DNA from: Auxenochlorella pyrenoidosa | Taxonomy: Eukaryota > Chlorophyta > Trebouxiophyceae > Chlorellales > Chlorellaceae | NCBI GenBank assembly: GCA_001430745.1 | Contig: KQ481962.1 | Coordinates: 905,470-943,325 of the forward strand | Reading direction: 5' to 3' | DNA length: 37,856 bases | Shown here: positions 9,301 to 19,816 of the stretch, piece by piece | Layout: each line of letters starts with the position of its first letter | How positions within the stretch are numbered: the stretch's first letter is position 1 | Made by a program: the position numbers and the translations under genes | Notes under the pieces: generated by a model | What the model was told of the DNA's origin: nothing | The model's database searches: none | What the model saw: the letters and a program-made list of their open reading frames with translations, nothing else

Positions 9301-12300
9301 CCCACTGCCCCGCGCCAGCACTCTCTGCACAGCGGCAATGCTCACAACCACCCCGTCCTGCCCCAGGGCCCCTCACGTAGAACACGGCCATGCGGTAGTA
9401 CCCCAGCTGCGGCTGCCACTTGTAGTTGGCAAAGGTGGTGTCCTTGATGATGGTCATGGTGCGGGTGTCGTACCACTGCCCCGAGGGTAAGGGACAGGCA
9501 GGGGCGGCGGGGAGGGTGGAGGATGTGAGGTTGGGGGGACGGTTTGTGAAGTGGTAGGGACCACCAGAATAGGTAGTGTGCGAGCATGGCACGGCAGAGC
9601 CAACCGGCTGCAGCAGCAGGCCTTGGCGTCACAGTGCCGTGAGATGCCGGGTCCGGCGCCTGGGTTGCTGCCTAACTCGTGCAGTGGCAGACCGTTGGTG
9701 CTGTGTGCTGCAACCGTCGGCGCACCTGGAAGCCGGCGATGGGCGGCAGGTCGTCCAGACGGCCGGGGAAGTTGGAGCGCTGGTTGGCCGACTGCGCGTT
9801 GATGTAGGCGTTCTTGAGCAGGCCCTGGCCAAACAGGGTGGCGCCGCGCACTGCGTGGGGGACGAGGGGGAAGGGTCATCAGGGGTATGCGTGTGAGTAG
9901 GTCACTCCAGCTGGCCAGAGGAGCCCTCGTACCCAGCTCCCTCCTCACCATCACCCACCCTACACCCAGTGGAGGCCGCTTCACTCCCCACCCTGGCCGC
10001 TCACCAATGTCATACGCCTGGTAGTTTGTGACCTCGAAGCGCTGGCCCCAGCTCATGTGGCCAACCTGCACCGCAGCGGCGGCGCGCGGCAGGCGACACC
10101 GTCGGGCGCCCGCGGGCTGCCGTGGCTTGCACAGCAGCAGGCTGTGCGTAGGAGGCGTATGCCGCAGGCCGCAGCTGCACCTGGCATGGCAACAGCCAGC
10201 GTCCCTGCTCTGACCACAGATCCAGCTGCAGCTTCCAGGGCGGCAGACCCCGCGGTATCGCCCCCTCACCATGCACAGGAAGACCTTGGTGTTGGTGAGC
10301 TGGAAGAAGGCCGGGGACTTGCCTGCGGCGTCCCTGCAGAGAGCAGTTGTTGGGGAGAGGGGGGGTGGGGTGGGGGGTGGGTTGGAGATTGCAGCTCGCC
10401 TGCTTGGGAGGCCACCCCGCAACTTGCCCCAGCGCCGCCCCGGCGCGCGGCCCCAGCCAGCAGTTGCGGCCCTATGGCTGCCTCACGCACGCTGCCGAGC
10501 CGCAGCACAGCCGAGGCAGGGCCCGACCAGCAGCGTTAGCAGTCCACCACAGCAGCACTGCCACGGCAGGGGCCGACCCCTGCAGCAGCGCGGGCGGCGC
10601 CCCTCACATGGTGGTGAACTCGTGGCGGCCGCCGTTGTAGTACAGCCTGTTGCCCTGCTTGGGGTCTTCGTACAGCAGGCCCCCAAAGTACAGGCAGCCG
10701 GCCTGGAACCTGCAGCGGCAGGGTGTGCGGGGGGAGGGGGGCGAGGCATGAGAGGCGGGCGTTGGCGTCGGCAGGGGCCAGCAGGCACGGCATGGCAGCA
10801 CTTGTATGGCGCGGGTGATGCGGCGCGCCGCAACGCGAGAGCTACCACCGGGCGCCCGCTGTGCCTGCCCCGGCCCCCCCACCACATGTAGCCGCTGCTG
10901 TGCGCGGTGTTGCCGTCAAAGCGGAGCATGGGCCGGGAGGCGGGCACGATGTTGACGCCCCGCGAGGGGCCGATGGGCTTGGGCAGCACCGGGTAGATGA
11001 AGCCTGCCGGGGAGGGCAGGGCGGAAGCATGGCAGACTTTAGGAAACACAGTCAGCAGCCCAAGCAGGCAAGGGTGAGGAGCAGTTCAGCGGGGCGGACG
11101 AGCGGGCAGGCAGGCGGGCAGGCAGCGCTCTGGTGGCCGACGGCAGACGCCCTAGCAGCGGACAACTGTAGGCAGGCTGCCCCACCAGAGTAGCCGCCAG
11201 AGGCGGCGTTGTTGGTGAGGCGGTTGTTGGGGTTGGTGAGGTAGAAGCCGGAGGCGGCGGCGTCAGAGGGCTGCGGCTGCGCGGCGCTCTCCACAAACGT
11301 CTGTCCGGTCTGGTCGTAACCGGCGGCAGGCTGCAACACAGGTGGGCAGGGCGGGGCATGTGCATGGCTCAACCGGGGCGCTGATTGCCACGGAGGCAGC
11401 GACGAGCGGTGGGATTCGCGCCCACATGCCAGCGCCCTGGGCTGCAGGACAGCCCCCCTGCCCCCCTCCAGGCCAGTACCTGCAGTCAAGCTGCTCCCAG
11501 GGCCGCAAAACGTCGAGGAACGGTGAGCACTGCATTGATGCGCATGCGCCCAAGCTGCTCAGGGCTGCAGGCTGCTGCACCCACCGGGCCGATGACGTGC
11601 ACATAGGCGGCCAGGTTGTGGTCCAGGGTGTTGTACTCCTCCACGCCGTCCTGCATGCCGCCGGCAGGGGAACCAATTACTGGGTCTGGGGAAGGTCGAC
11701 GGTGCCCTCCGCCCCAGCCCTGAGCATGCCAGCCGTTGCGCCAGGGGCAGGGCATCATGCTGGGTATCGCACCAGCTGCTGGGGCCAGGCTCGTGCTCTT
11801 TACCCCGTGTGCTGTTCCCCCTTGCACCCCACCTCGATGTAGAAGCAGTGCCCCGAGGCGTGGAAGCCCACGTTGTTCTGGAGCAGCAGGTTGTTGGTGG
11901 CGTGGATGGTGAAGCAGCGGTAGAAGGACCTGCCGGGGGGAGAGTGAGGGGGAGGAGGGGCCCTGTTGGGGTGCCCCGCTGGAGACGCCGCGGTGTGCAG
12001 GCGCAGGATTGAGACCGCAGCGCAGGATGGGTAGCAGCGGCAACAAGAGGTGCAGCCCTTGGGTGATGGACCGCCCGCAGGCCGGCTTGCGGGAGCAGCA
12101 CAGGCACCCCGCCTTGACTGCTGCAGCAGCAGGGGTTGGGCCGCACCTGTACACGGAACAGTCGGTGGCCATCTGGCCGCTGGCGTCGCCCACCATGTGC
12201 CAGTGGAAGGGGTAGGCGCCCAGGATGTTGCTCTGCACAGGGCAGTCCAGGGCAGGGCAGGGCAGATGGAGGCGCACAGGTAGGCAGTGAAGTACGTTTT

Positions 12301-15140
12301 TAGAGCACACTTGTTCACACAGAAGCGGCCTGCGAGGTATGTTGTTGGAAAGCGTCTCAACTAGCCCCAGCGCCCCCTCACCCCTCCCCCCTCGCCTGCC
12401 CCGCCCGGTACGCCTGCACGCCGCGGACGCGCGCCGCCCCCTCCACCCGGATGTGCGGCCCCCGCCGGGTGCGCTCCGCCGAGGCGTCGCCCTGCACCAG
12501 GATGTAGCGCGACAGCAGGCCCACCTCGGCCTGGTACTCGGGGCCCCTGCATTGGGGTGGGGTGGGGTGGGGGTGGGGGGGTGGGGTGGGGCAACGGGCA
12601 TTTGACTGGGTCCCTGTCCTACCCAGGCGCATGGGTTGTGTGCAGAAGGGTGCGCGCTGCATTGGGAGGGGAGCATCACGGCTGGTGCGCCGCGGACAGG
12701 GGTGTGTGCGGCCGCACGGCGCCCCGGATCGCCCAGCCAGCGCTGCCCCTGTGCCCTCCGGCCAGGGCGCCCGGCTTGCCCATAGTGCTGGTAGGCCAGG
12801 GGGGCGGTGAGGTAGAGGGTCAGGCCGTCTGGGGACACCGACTTGAGGATGGCCACCTCGTTCTGGTTCTCCTGCACTCGGCAGGGCGGGGGGGCTTGAT
12901 CCTGCCTGAGGCACAGCACAGGATGCGGGGCATGAGATAATACAGGCCACAACAGCAGCGCATTCGCGGAGGTGGAGGGAGCTCGGCAGATGGAACAATT
13001 AGCGTGGCCTGTGCGCCCCCGCTGCCAGCACGCCCTGCCCAGCTGAGGGGCGCTGCGCCCTGCCACCCCACCTGCTCGTCCTTCCATATGGTCGTTGTGA
13101 TGACTATCTGCTGTCCGGGCTCCCAGCCAGGGGCTGCGTCTTGCAGCTGGATGGCAGATGCGCCCGCGTTGGCGGTCTGCAAAGCGCAGTCGGGCATGCA
13201 GGGTCGGGCGCTGGGACTGCCCGGACAAACCGCATCAATCGCCCAGCCAGGCAGCGAGAAGGCTGATGCTGTGTGACACCGCGGTCGGGCGCAGCACAGC
13301 TGTGGGCTCACACCCTTCCATGTGCACGGCCCCCCATGCCAGGCCGTCTCGGGGTGGCGGCGGCCCCAGCAGGGCACCTGGGCAAGGCGCGACCAGGTGG
13401 GCCCAAACAGCTTGCCATGAAGGTCCAGCTGGCCGCCCTTGAGCACCCACAGGGCCTGCGCTCGGTCAGGAGGTGTGGACAGGAGTGGGGCGGCCGAGTG
13501 GGGCAGGAGGGCAGGCTGCCCGACTACGCCCCTGCCAGGTCAGCAGGGCAGGCAGGCACAGGGGCTGCTGGGGCCTGCGCACCAGGCCCTGCCTGCTCTG
13601 TCAAACCTGCATTTGTGTTTCCTGGGAAAAAATGTGCTTCACCCCTACCCCTCCCCACCATGTTCATTGGGTCGATGCCGGCCATGGGGTGGAAGGTGAG
13701 GGTGAGGCGCGAGGCCAGGCGGCAGCTGGGGACTCCGGCACGCAGCGCACCGCCCACCACAAGGGACCCTACGTCCAGCGCCATGTCTTCGTCGGCCAGG
13801 ATCAGCTGCAGGGTTGGGAGGAGGAGGGGGCAGGAGCCCTGGCATGGGAAACCAGTCGGGGATTTGGCAGGGTAGGCAGGGCCAGGGCTGCTGCAGGCAC
13901 CGGCACACCAGCCTGCGGCTGCGGCGCCACGCTGGCCATGGGTTGTGGCATGACATGCTGGATGAGCAGAGCCAGCAGCCTGCTGAGCTCCGCGTTCTCG
14001 GACAAAAAGGCCTGCGTATGTTTGCTTGCACCCCTCTGCCATCCCCTGCCATCCTCCTAGCAGCTGGCAGCTCACCTCGGAGCCGGGGGGGATGATGATC
14101 TGGCGGAACAGGGTACCAGCGGGCACAGAGCAGGCCGACAGCAGCACCTTGGCGTTGGCAGGCAGCGTGATGGTGGAAGAGGGCTGCGGGGGGTGGGGGT
14201 GGGGGGGTGGGGGGTGGGTGTGAGCGGCAGCACGGCGGGGCCGTGCGGTGATAATGATCCCTTGCCGGAGGGTGCTGCCTGGAGGCATTGCTGACGAAGC
14301 GGGGAGGCAGTGTAGTGGCTGAGCGGGGCTGGCGGGGGGGGGGGTCTCACCGAAGGGACGCTGCCGCCCCACGTGGCAGGGTCAGACCAGCTCTTCAAGC
14401 CGGGCTGCTGGAAAGGGCAGCCGCTGCGCTGCTCCTGCAAGGGGCAGAGCATTGAATAGCAGGCGTGTGCATGCTCATGCAGGAAGTCGATCAGCTAGGG
14501 AGCCTGGCAGTGCAGCAGAAGCATGCAGTGGGGCCGACTCACTGGGACTGTGCGTGCGAGCACCTCAGCTGAGCATCACAGCAGAGCGGTCCCCGAACAG
14601 CCACTCACAGCGCCGGTCGCACGCGAGCGCGCGGGGCAGGCGGTCGGTGGGAAGCTTGGGGCGGGGTAGGTGGAGGGGTCGATGCCCACCGCCTGCACCT
14701 CTGCTTCGGCGGCCATGCACTCGTCCTCGCTGGCGTAGATGCCATACCCTGTCAGAGGGTCGGAGGGCGGGCAGGGAGATGGGGCTGGAGGAGGGGCTGG
14801 GTGCGGCGGGAAACCGGCCTTGCATGGCGGCTGCAGCGGCGGCAGCGCTGGTGGGTTGGAGGTGCACGAGCCCTCCCGCTGCACTCCGGCGCCCTAGGAT
14901 CGCACCTCTGTCGCACATGAAGCAGGTGGTGGTCTCGCTGATGCTGGCGGAGGGGCAGGCGTTGCGAACGCAATTGCACTGGCGGGGAAACGTGGAAGCG
15001 GCCACCCAGCAACTGTCACCAGGGGCCTCGCTGCCATCGCACTGCAGCTCGGGAAGCGTGGAATTGGCGAGAAGGTCGGCCCGCGCCATCACCAGCCTGA
15101 TGGCCAGCAACAGGGCGGCCAGGGCCCTGGAGCTCTCCAT
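3770..15140 (-). CDS. Secreted G8 / beta-helix / ShKT-repeat protein
   Basis: This is a large extracellular protein built from 37 exons that join in phase to 1415 residues plus stop. It starts with a hydrophobic signal peptide (MESSRALAALLLAIRLVMARA), then a Cys-rich segment to about residue 125, a G8 domain (about 138-264), a right-handed beta-helix like that of CEMIP/TMEM2 (about 265-740), a further beta-rich region with Cys pairs (about 740-1020) and seven ShKT-like repeats to the C terminus. Known G8/beta-helix proteins include mammalian cell-surface hyaluronidases; here the substrate is unknown and is more likely an algal wall or matrix glycan (inference). Five introns appear to use GC donors. 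Exons 1 and 2 are 15140-14906 and 14748-14609; the others are listed in the three domain entries and in the 6517-8654 entry. The total of 4248 nt is divisible by three. Confidence 0.87.
6517..8654 (-). other. Linker beta-rich region (exons 22-28)
   Basis: Exons are 8654-8536, 8289-8193, 7939-7820, 7572-7451, 7156-7082, 6931-6845 and 6636-6517. The region holds aromatic-rich strands (FNWLDYDGSATQRTGPTIVG, GYVALFGYRGSQARTM, FDGHHLFIKMVDP) and a Cys-rich end (FCRDGVCVRGYRYW, SCPGYFCPM). The DYDGS-x-T and GPTIVGSWPAWWQL stretches resemble the segment that follows the helix in CEMIP-type proteins (inference from pattern). The introns after 7082 and 6517 use GC donors; for the first, a canonical donor nine codons further on would also keep phase. 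Confidence 0.65.
7308..7348. repeat. C-rich (CCCCA)n tract inside intron 25
   Basis: This tract has the opposite strand polarity to the others: it is C-rich on the plus strand and G-rich in the minus-strand pre-mRNA, about 150 nt upstream of the exon 26 acceptor. The nascent RNA itself could fold into a G-quadruplex here. Confidence 0.8.
10351..10385. repeat. G-rich tract near exon 16 acceptor
   Basis: The tract lies about 20 nt upstream, in gene sense, of the exon 16 acceptor at 10335-10334 of the G8 gene. It can form G-quadruplexes on the plus (template) strand. Confidence 0.8.
12553..12592. repeat. G-rich (GGGGT)n tract at beta-helix intron acceptor
   Basis: This plus-strand GGGGT/GGGGGT tract lies within 10 nt of the acceptor of G8-gene exon 9 (12548-12547), so in the pre-mRNA it is a CCCCA polypyrimidine tract. 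Confidence 0.85.
13378..14434 (-). other. G8 domain exons (exons 3-6)
   Basis: Exons are 14434-14351, 14183-14076, 13805-13659 and 13455-13378, all phase 0. The domain opens with LKSWSDPATWGGSVPS, the W-x-D-P-x-T-W-x(3)-P signature of G8, continues through ITLPANAKVLLSACSV and LDVGSLVVGGALRAG, and closes with LKGGQLDLHGKLFGPTWSRL, the typical G-x-L-x-L-H-G end. Paired glycines and predicted strands fit the family. I consider the domain call secure. Confidence 0.85.
14187..14220. repeat. G-rich tract at G8 exon 4 acceptor
   Basis: The same composition as the other tracts, directly upstream in gene sense of the acceptor at 14185-14184. The pre-mRNA reads as C-rich units separated by single A residues. 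Confidence 0.85.
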
Positions 15141-15527
15141 GGCAATCTACGGATGCTGAGGCGGCTCGTAGGGCGCGGGAGGGGGCGCGACAAGGGCGCG
15201 GAGGGTGTCAGGCAGAAGGCAGGTGCTTTTGCTGGGCCAGCCTGCTGAATACAGGCAGTTCCTTGAGCCCTGTGCGAAAGCCGAAATGATGGCGGCCTGA
15301 TCTGGGCTTTGTAAATAAGAAATCACGCAATATTCCAGGCTGACAGAGGGGCACGGCAGGCACGGCAGGGGGGCACCGCAGCGGCTGCTCGTCTCCTGGT
15401 GCATGCCTGTGGGAGTGCTGATTACAGATGGCTCACAAAGTCCCACCATGCAGCTAGAATCACAAAGAAGATGCGGAATGCGTGAATGATACAAACATGG
15501 TACACAAGCGTCGCTCGCTCCTTGACG
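15141..15527 (-). terminator. RBR-gene 3'UTR with TGTAA signal; G8-gene promoter
   Basis: This 387-bp spacer lies between the RBR stop and the G8 start, both on the minus strand. A TGTAA, the usual green-algal polyadenylation signal, lies at 15426-15422 on the minus strand, about 100 nt past the RBR stop. The region is less GC-rich than its surroundings, and its right part should also serve as the G8-gene promoter. No TATA box stands out. Confidence 0.5.
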
Positions 15528-18500
15528 CTACCTGCGAGCGCGGGCGGCCGCCCGCAGCGCGCGGCAATCGGCCTCCAGCGCAGCCAGCGCCGCAAGCACA
15601 GCGTGACGCTGCTGGTGCACCGCGGCAGCAAACTGCACCTGCTGCAGCAGGACGGCGCCATCGAGGCGCGCCAGGCGGGCAGCCTCGTCGGCCACAAGGG
15701 GGCCGCCGCTGCCAGCGCCGGCCGGCGGCGCCTCAATTCCATACAGCCGTTCCAGCAGCCAGCACAGGAGGCCTCCCTTTCTACGGCCGCCCCCGCTGGC
15801 GCTGCAGCCGACGTTGCCCTGAGAGCATGCATGGTGCGGCTGCTGCGCTGCAGACTGCTGCGCCTGCTGCCCAGGCTCTGCGCAAGCCCGCCGCAGCGCC
15901 TCGGCGGGTGATGCCTCAGGCAGGCCCTCACGCTCAGGCAGCGCCAGCAGCAGCGGCTCGAGGTGCTCGACCCGCTGCCGTATCGGCGCAGCCAGCGCGG
16001 ACAGCTGGCGGCGGGCGGGGCCGGAGGGCAGCAGGTGCAGCGTCACAGCCGAATGCTGCAGCAGGTGGTGCGCGTCTGCCAGCGCACGCGCCAGGCGCGG
16101 CAGGTACGTCGCCGCGCCTGCGCCAGCTGCGCAGGCGCTGTCGCTGGCTGCACTGCTGCTGGCAGGACCGCCGCTGCTGCTGGGGTGACCTGCGCCGCAT
16201 GCCAACTGCAACGCCGCATCAGCGGCTGCGCGGGCGGCAGGCAGCCCTAGGCTGACCGGAAGTTCGGTGGACAGGGCCGCTGAGGCAGCCGCTGCTGCCA
16301 CAAGCTCCGACCACTCGTGCTGCGCCATGCGCCGAGCCTCTTGCGGGCGCACCCCCAGCAGCTCGGGGCCGACCTTGGCCAGCCCACCGCTGCCGCCGCT
16401 GCCGCTGCCATCGCTGCCATCTGGGCCGGCGGTGCTCGCGCCCAGCACGCCCGCGGCGCCCAGTAGGAGGCGCATGTGCGCTGCTGCTGCAAACAGCCCG
16501 GCGTGGCCGCCGCTGTGCCGCAGGTACTCGCGCAGGTGGCCCTGCAGCTGCTGCTGCTGGGCGGCCGCCTTGATGGAGCCCCACACGCCCGCCACCCAGG
16601 CCAGCGGGCCGCCCAGCAGGCCGCCGCCGCCGCCGGCGCCGGCTGCCGCGCCGTACTCTGGCAGGTCGTCCCGCTGCTCCAGGCTGCAGTGGTAGTAGCT
16701 GCACAGGAGGGGGGGGGGGGGGCAGAGTCTGGCGAGGGGTGTTGATGGTGGAAGGTGAGCTGCAGGGTGCACCCACCACATGTGGCAGAGCAGCCTGCCC
16801 CTTAAGCTGGCACAGCCACCACCAGGCCGCTTCGTGTGCAGGGCGGCAGGGCGGCTCACCCCCCAGTCTCCACGCTGTGCTCGCCCCAGGGCCGGCCGCA
16901 CACCCAGCAGAAGTGCGCGCCGCAGCCGGAGCAGCGCATGTGGTTGCAGCCGCCGAGCTTCTGCGGGGGCCCGTGGAGCAGGGCATGCAGGCCTCGGCGC
17001 TAAGTGCAGGGCAGGCTGCTGGGCGGCTCTCCCTCCAGCCCCCCTTAATTCCCCTCCCTGCGCCTGTGCGCGATCACAGCAGTACCGTTTCACAGCAAGC
17101 CTGCGGTGCTGCAAGTCGCGACCTTTCCCGGGCCCTACCTCCTTAAAAGCCTGCACCACTGCCCCCTCTCTTCCCTCCCTTCAGCCTTGCCTGGATGTGA
17201 GCCTTGCACTGCGGGCAGCGCTTGCTGTTGCGCGCCAGCCACTGCCTGTCGGCGTCAGGGGCCGCCCGCCGCAGGGTGGACAGCTCCTCGCCCCACCGCC
17301 GCACCTACAAGGGGAAGACGGGAGGCAGGTGGTGGGCGTGTGGGCCAATGCGCGCACGCGCTGCGCGCTCGGCTGTGCGGCTGCCTGCTGGTGGGAAGGC
17401 AGAGCGCGCGCAGCACGCGCAGCACGAGCTGAGCAGGCGGCTGCCTGCCGGCGGAATCGGAAGGACCAGCGCAGCATGCACAGCATGGGGGGGGGCAAAG
17501 GAGGCGGCAGGCACCTGCGAGCAGGAGGCAGGCTCGTGCGCGTCCTCGCCGCACCGCCAGCAAAACGCGCCGCCACAGGCGGCGCACTCAGCATCGAGCC
17601 CTGCCTCCTCCTCCTCGGCTGCCGCGGCTGCTGCCGACGAGGGCAGAGCTGGGGCCGGTGTCGTGCGCTCCGAAGCTCCAGCCACGCCCGTGCCAGCCGC
17701 ACCGTCGGGCGTCAGCGCTGTCAGCGCTGCTGCCAGCGCCCCTGGCAGGCGCAGCGTGGCCCCGCAGCCAGGGCGTGGGCAGCAGCGCATGCCGCCGGGG
17801 TGCGCTGCCACGTACCGCTGCGCCCGCAGCTGCTGGAAGCGCTGCAAGCTGGCGGCTGGCACCAGGCGCGGCGCGGCATCCACGGGCAGCGGCACCGCGC
17901 AGCCTGGCTGCGGGCAAGTGGCGCGGCGGGGGTCACCTGCAGGCACGGATTTGGCACAACGTGACCAGCGCCCGCCAAGTTCAAGGCACGAATAATTTAT
18001 CATATTTTTGATTGATACTCTTTGAGGTCGCAGATGCCAAGCGCTGGTGGGCCGCTGGAGGCAGGTTGCCGGGGCACAGCCGCTCCAGCCATGCAGGCGG
18101 CTCACCCTCGTCGATGGCTGCCAGCAGGATGCCGCGCCAGCAGGCGTCGCAGGTGGCGTGGCCGCAGCGCAGGTGCACCGTGAGCCAGCCCGGCGGCAGC
18201 TCGTCATAGCACACTATGCATGTTTGTAGAGCAGCAGCAGCCGCAGGGGGCGGCGGGGAGGCATTGGGGACTGTGGCTGCGCTGCATGCGAGTGACTCCT
18301 GGCTGCTGCCGCCTGCCGACCCGGCCGCCACTGCCGCACTCCCCCGTGCTGCCTGCACCGCTGCTGCCTTCGCTGCAGCAAGACTGCACTGCTCTTCCTG
18401 GTTGATCATTGCCAGTACGGCTGCCACATCCAGGGCCTCTGGCTGCAGCACCTCTCGCAGCAGTGAGCAGACATCTGCCGCGCCGGCAGTCCCGCCAGCA

Positions 18501-19532
18501 CCTGCGCCATGCTCGCCCTGTAGCAGCGTGGGCTCCTCCCCGCCACTGCTGCGTCCCTCCTCAGACTCTGCAGCGCCTGCCGAGGCGCCAAGGGCATCCC
18601 ACAGCTTAGACAGCAGGCCGCCCAGCGCGTCGGCAACTGTCGGCCCGCTGGCGCTGAGCTGGAGGCCGCCTGCCGCACCCGCTGAGCTGGAGCTGCGCCC
18701 GGGACCCCCGCCGCTGCGCGCAGCAGCCACGCACCGCTGCACAAGCTCGCTTGCCTCGACCTGGGCTTGTGACACGGGCGGCTCGCCGCGAGCTGCCGCC
18801 GCCAGCAGGCGCGCCGCCGCCCACTGCTGCCGCGACACCGCCAGCTCAAATGCGCTCTGCCCCGCAGCATTCGGCACGCTGAGCAGTAGGTGCAGGGCAG
18901 AGCCTGTGCTGGCAACGCCTGGTGGCTGCGGCAGCTGCTGCAGAGCTGCCAGCAACAGAGCAAGTGGGCCCAGGCTCTGGCTCAGCACAGCACGGTGTAT
19001 TGGTGTGGACCCTGCAGCATCCCGGCTGCCGGCCTGCAGCAGCAGACGCGGGTGATGCTGCACCAGCTGTGCCAGCAGCTCCTGCCGGGCCCGCTGGTGG
19101 CGCGAGGGCCACACGCCGCCAGCTTGTGCGCGCAAGGCCCACAGCATGCAGCCGCCCAGGGGCCCCAACTGCTCGCCGGTGCAGAGCGCATGGACCACAG
19201 TGGTGCCGTCACTAGCGCTGGCTGACAGCAAACGGTCCACCTGCAAGGAGTTTGTTGTCAGAGAAATGGCAGCAAGGTGTGAGCAGCCCCTAGGAACTGT
19301 TGCGTTCGCTCGCACCGTCGCGGAGGCGGCGGGTCTAGGAGGAGGCACCCCAGGTATGTCCTTGATACGGGTCCCGAAGGCTTTCTCGCCCGATACCTAC
19401 CTCGGAGCCATCGTGATTGCCATCAACAGAGGACAGACAGCCTTGCCGCCGCCCCAAAGCGCCAAACGCGGCTTTACAGTCGCCCCTGCTGCAGGCAGCG
19501 AGAAGCCGCCTGAGTCTTTGCTGCTCAGTCAT
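15528..19532 (-). CDS. Ankyrin / RING-between-RING E3 ubiquitin ligase
   Basis: An RBR-class ligase, which transfers ubiquitin through a Cys-thioester on RING2. Exons 19532-19401, 19240-18106, 17936-17515, 17304-17191, 16960-16860 and 16698-15528 give 1024 residues. Ankyrin-like helices (DGTTVVHALC, AAGSTPIHRAVL, AAGQSAFELAVSR) fill about residues 50-230 and a low-complexity linker follows. RING1 begins at CIVCYDE (Cys385) with LRCGHATCDACW; the IBR has CCPRPGC (from 474) and ECAACGGAFCWRCGEDAHEP; RING2 has CPQCK and LGGCNHMRCSGCGAHFCWVCG, with the likely catalytic Cys at 606. The C terminus starts YYHCSLEQRDDLPEY, as in Ariadne proteins, and runs a further 390 residues of Ala/Leu-rich helix. 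The layout resembles animal ANKIB1. Intron 4 uses a GC donor (CAG|GCAAGG). The start is the only clear in-frame ATG; a second possible start near 19736 is TTG. Confidence 0.9.
16709..16722. repeat. Poly-G run at RBR intron 5 acceptor
   Basis: A plus-strand G run lies directly upstream, in gene sense, of the exon 6 acceptor at 16700-16699. It is a pure C tract in the pre-mRNA and takes the place of a normal polypyrimidine tract. Confidence 0.8.
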
Positions 19533-19816
19533 CTTCTCGGGCTCATACGAGGCTAGCAGAGGGTGCCTAAGCCCAGTGAGGAAGAGAAAGAACCCTGGCC
19601 ATGTTACTCGACGCGTCCCATGGCCCTTGGCGCTTTGCTTTGTTATCGCATCAGCTCTCTCGATGCAGTGAAAGTGTGCAGTTCCAACAAGAACATCGCA
19701 GGGAGGCGTGCTATGCAAAGCAGCAGCAGCGGCCAATTGCTTTTGCCATCGGGCTATTGCGCATTACTTTCAACTGTGCTCACTATCGACGGATCTTTGT
19801 CCGGTAGAAGCCAATC
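19533..19816. promoter_or_regulatory. Divergent promoter, RBR ligase / aldolase
   Basis: This 284-bp spacer separates two divergent start codons, so it probably holds a bidirectional promoter and both leaders. It is visibly less GC-rich than the genes. A CCAAT pentamer occurs at 19733-19737 on the plus strand; no TATA box is seen. Several out-of-frame ATGs occur on the plus strand, so the aldolase leader must start close to the gene or carry uORFs. Confidence 0.5.

Larger units (their letters stand above)
8911..13176 (-). other. CEMIP/TMEM2-like beta-helix exons (exons 7-21)
   Basis: Exons: 13176-13072, 12871-12780, 12546-12396, 12232-12147, 11929-11833, 11650-11585, 11330-11186, 11003-10886, 10709-10608, 10333-10270, 10065-10005, 9850-9726, 9475-9377, 9172-9129, 8978-8911. 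Diagnostic stretches are AAPGWEPGQQIVITTT, then YRAGQ joined to SNILGAYPFHWHM (the G-Q-x-x-x-L-G-x-YP-x-H-x-H motif of the CEMIP/TMEM2 helix), RCFTIHATNNLLLQNNVGF, and GHCFYIEDGVEEYNTLDHN. These are turns of a right-handed parallel beta-helix. The introns after 12780 and 12396 need GC donors to keep phase and the conserved motif. Confidence 0.8.

Noticed and set aside
19533..19736. Longer N terminus of the RBR ligase starting near 19736
   Set aside because: The first codon there is TTG, not ATG, and the sequence lies in the low-GC divergent promoter region.
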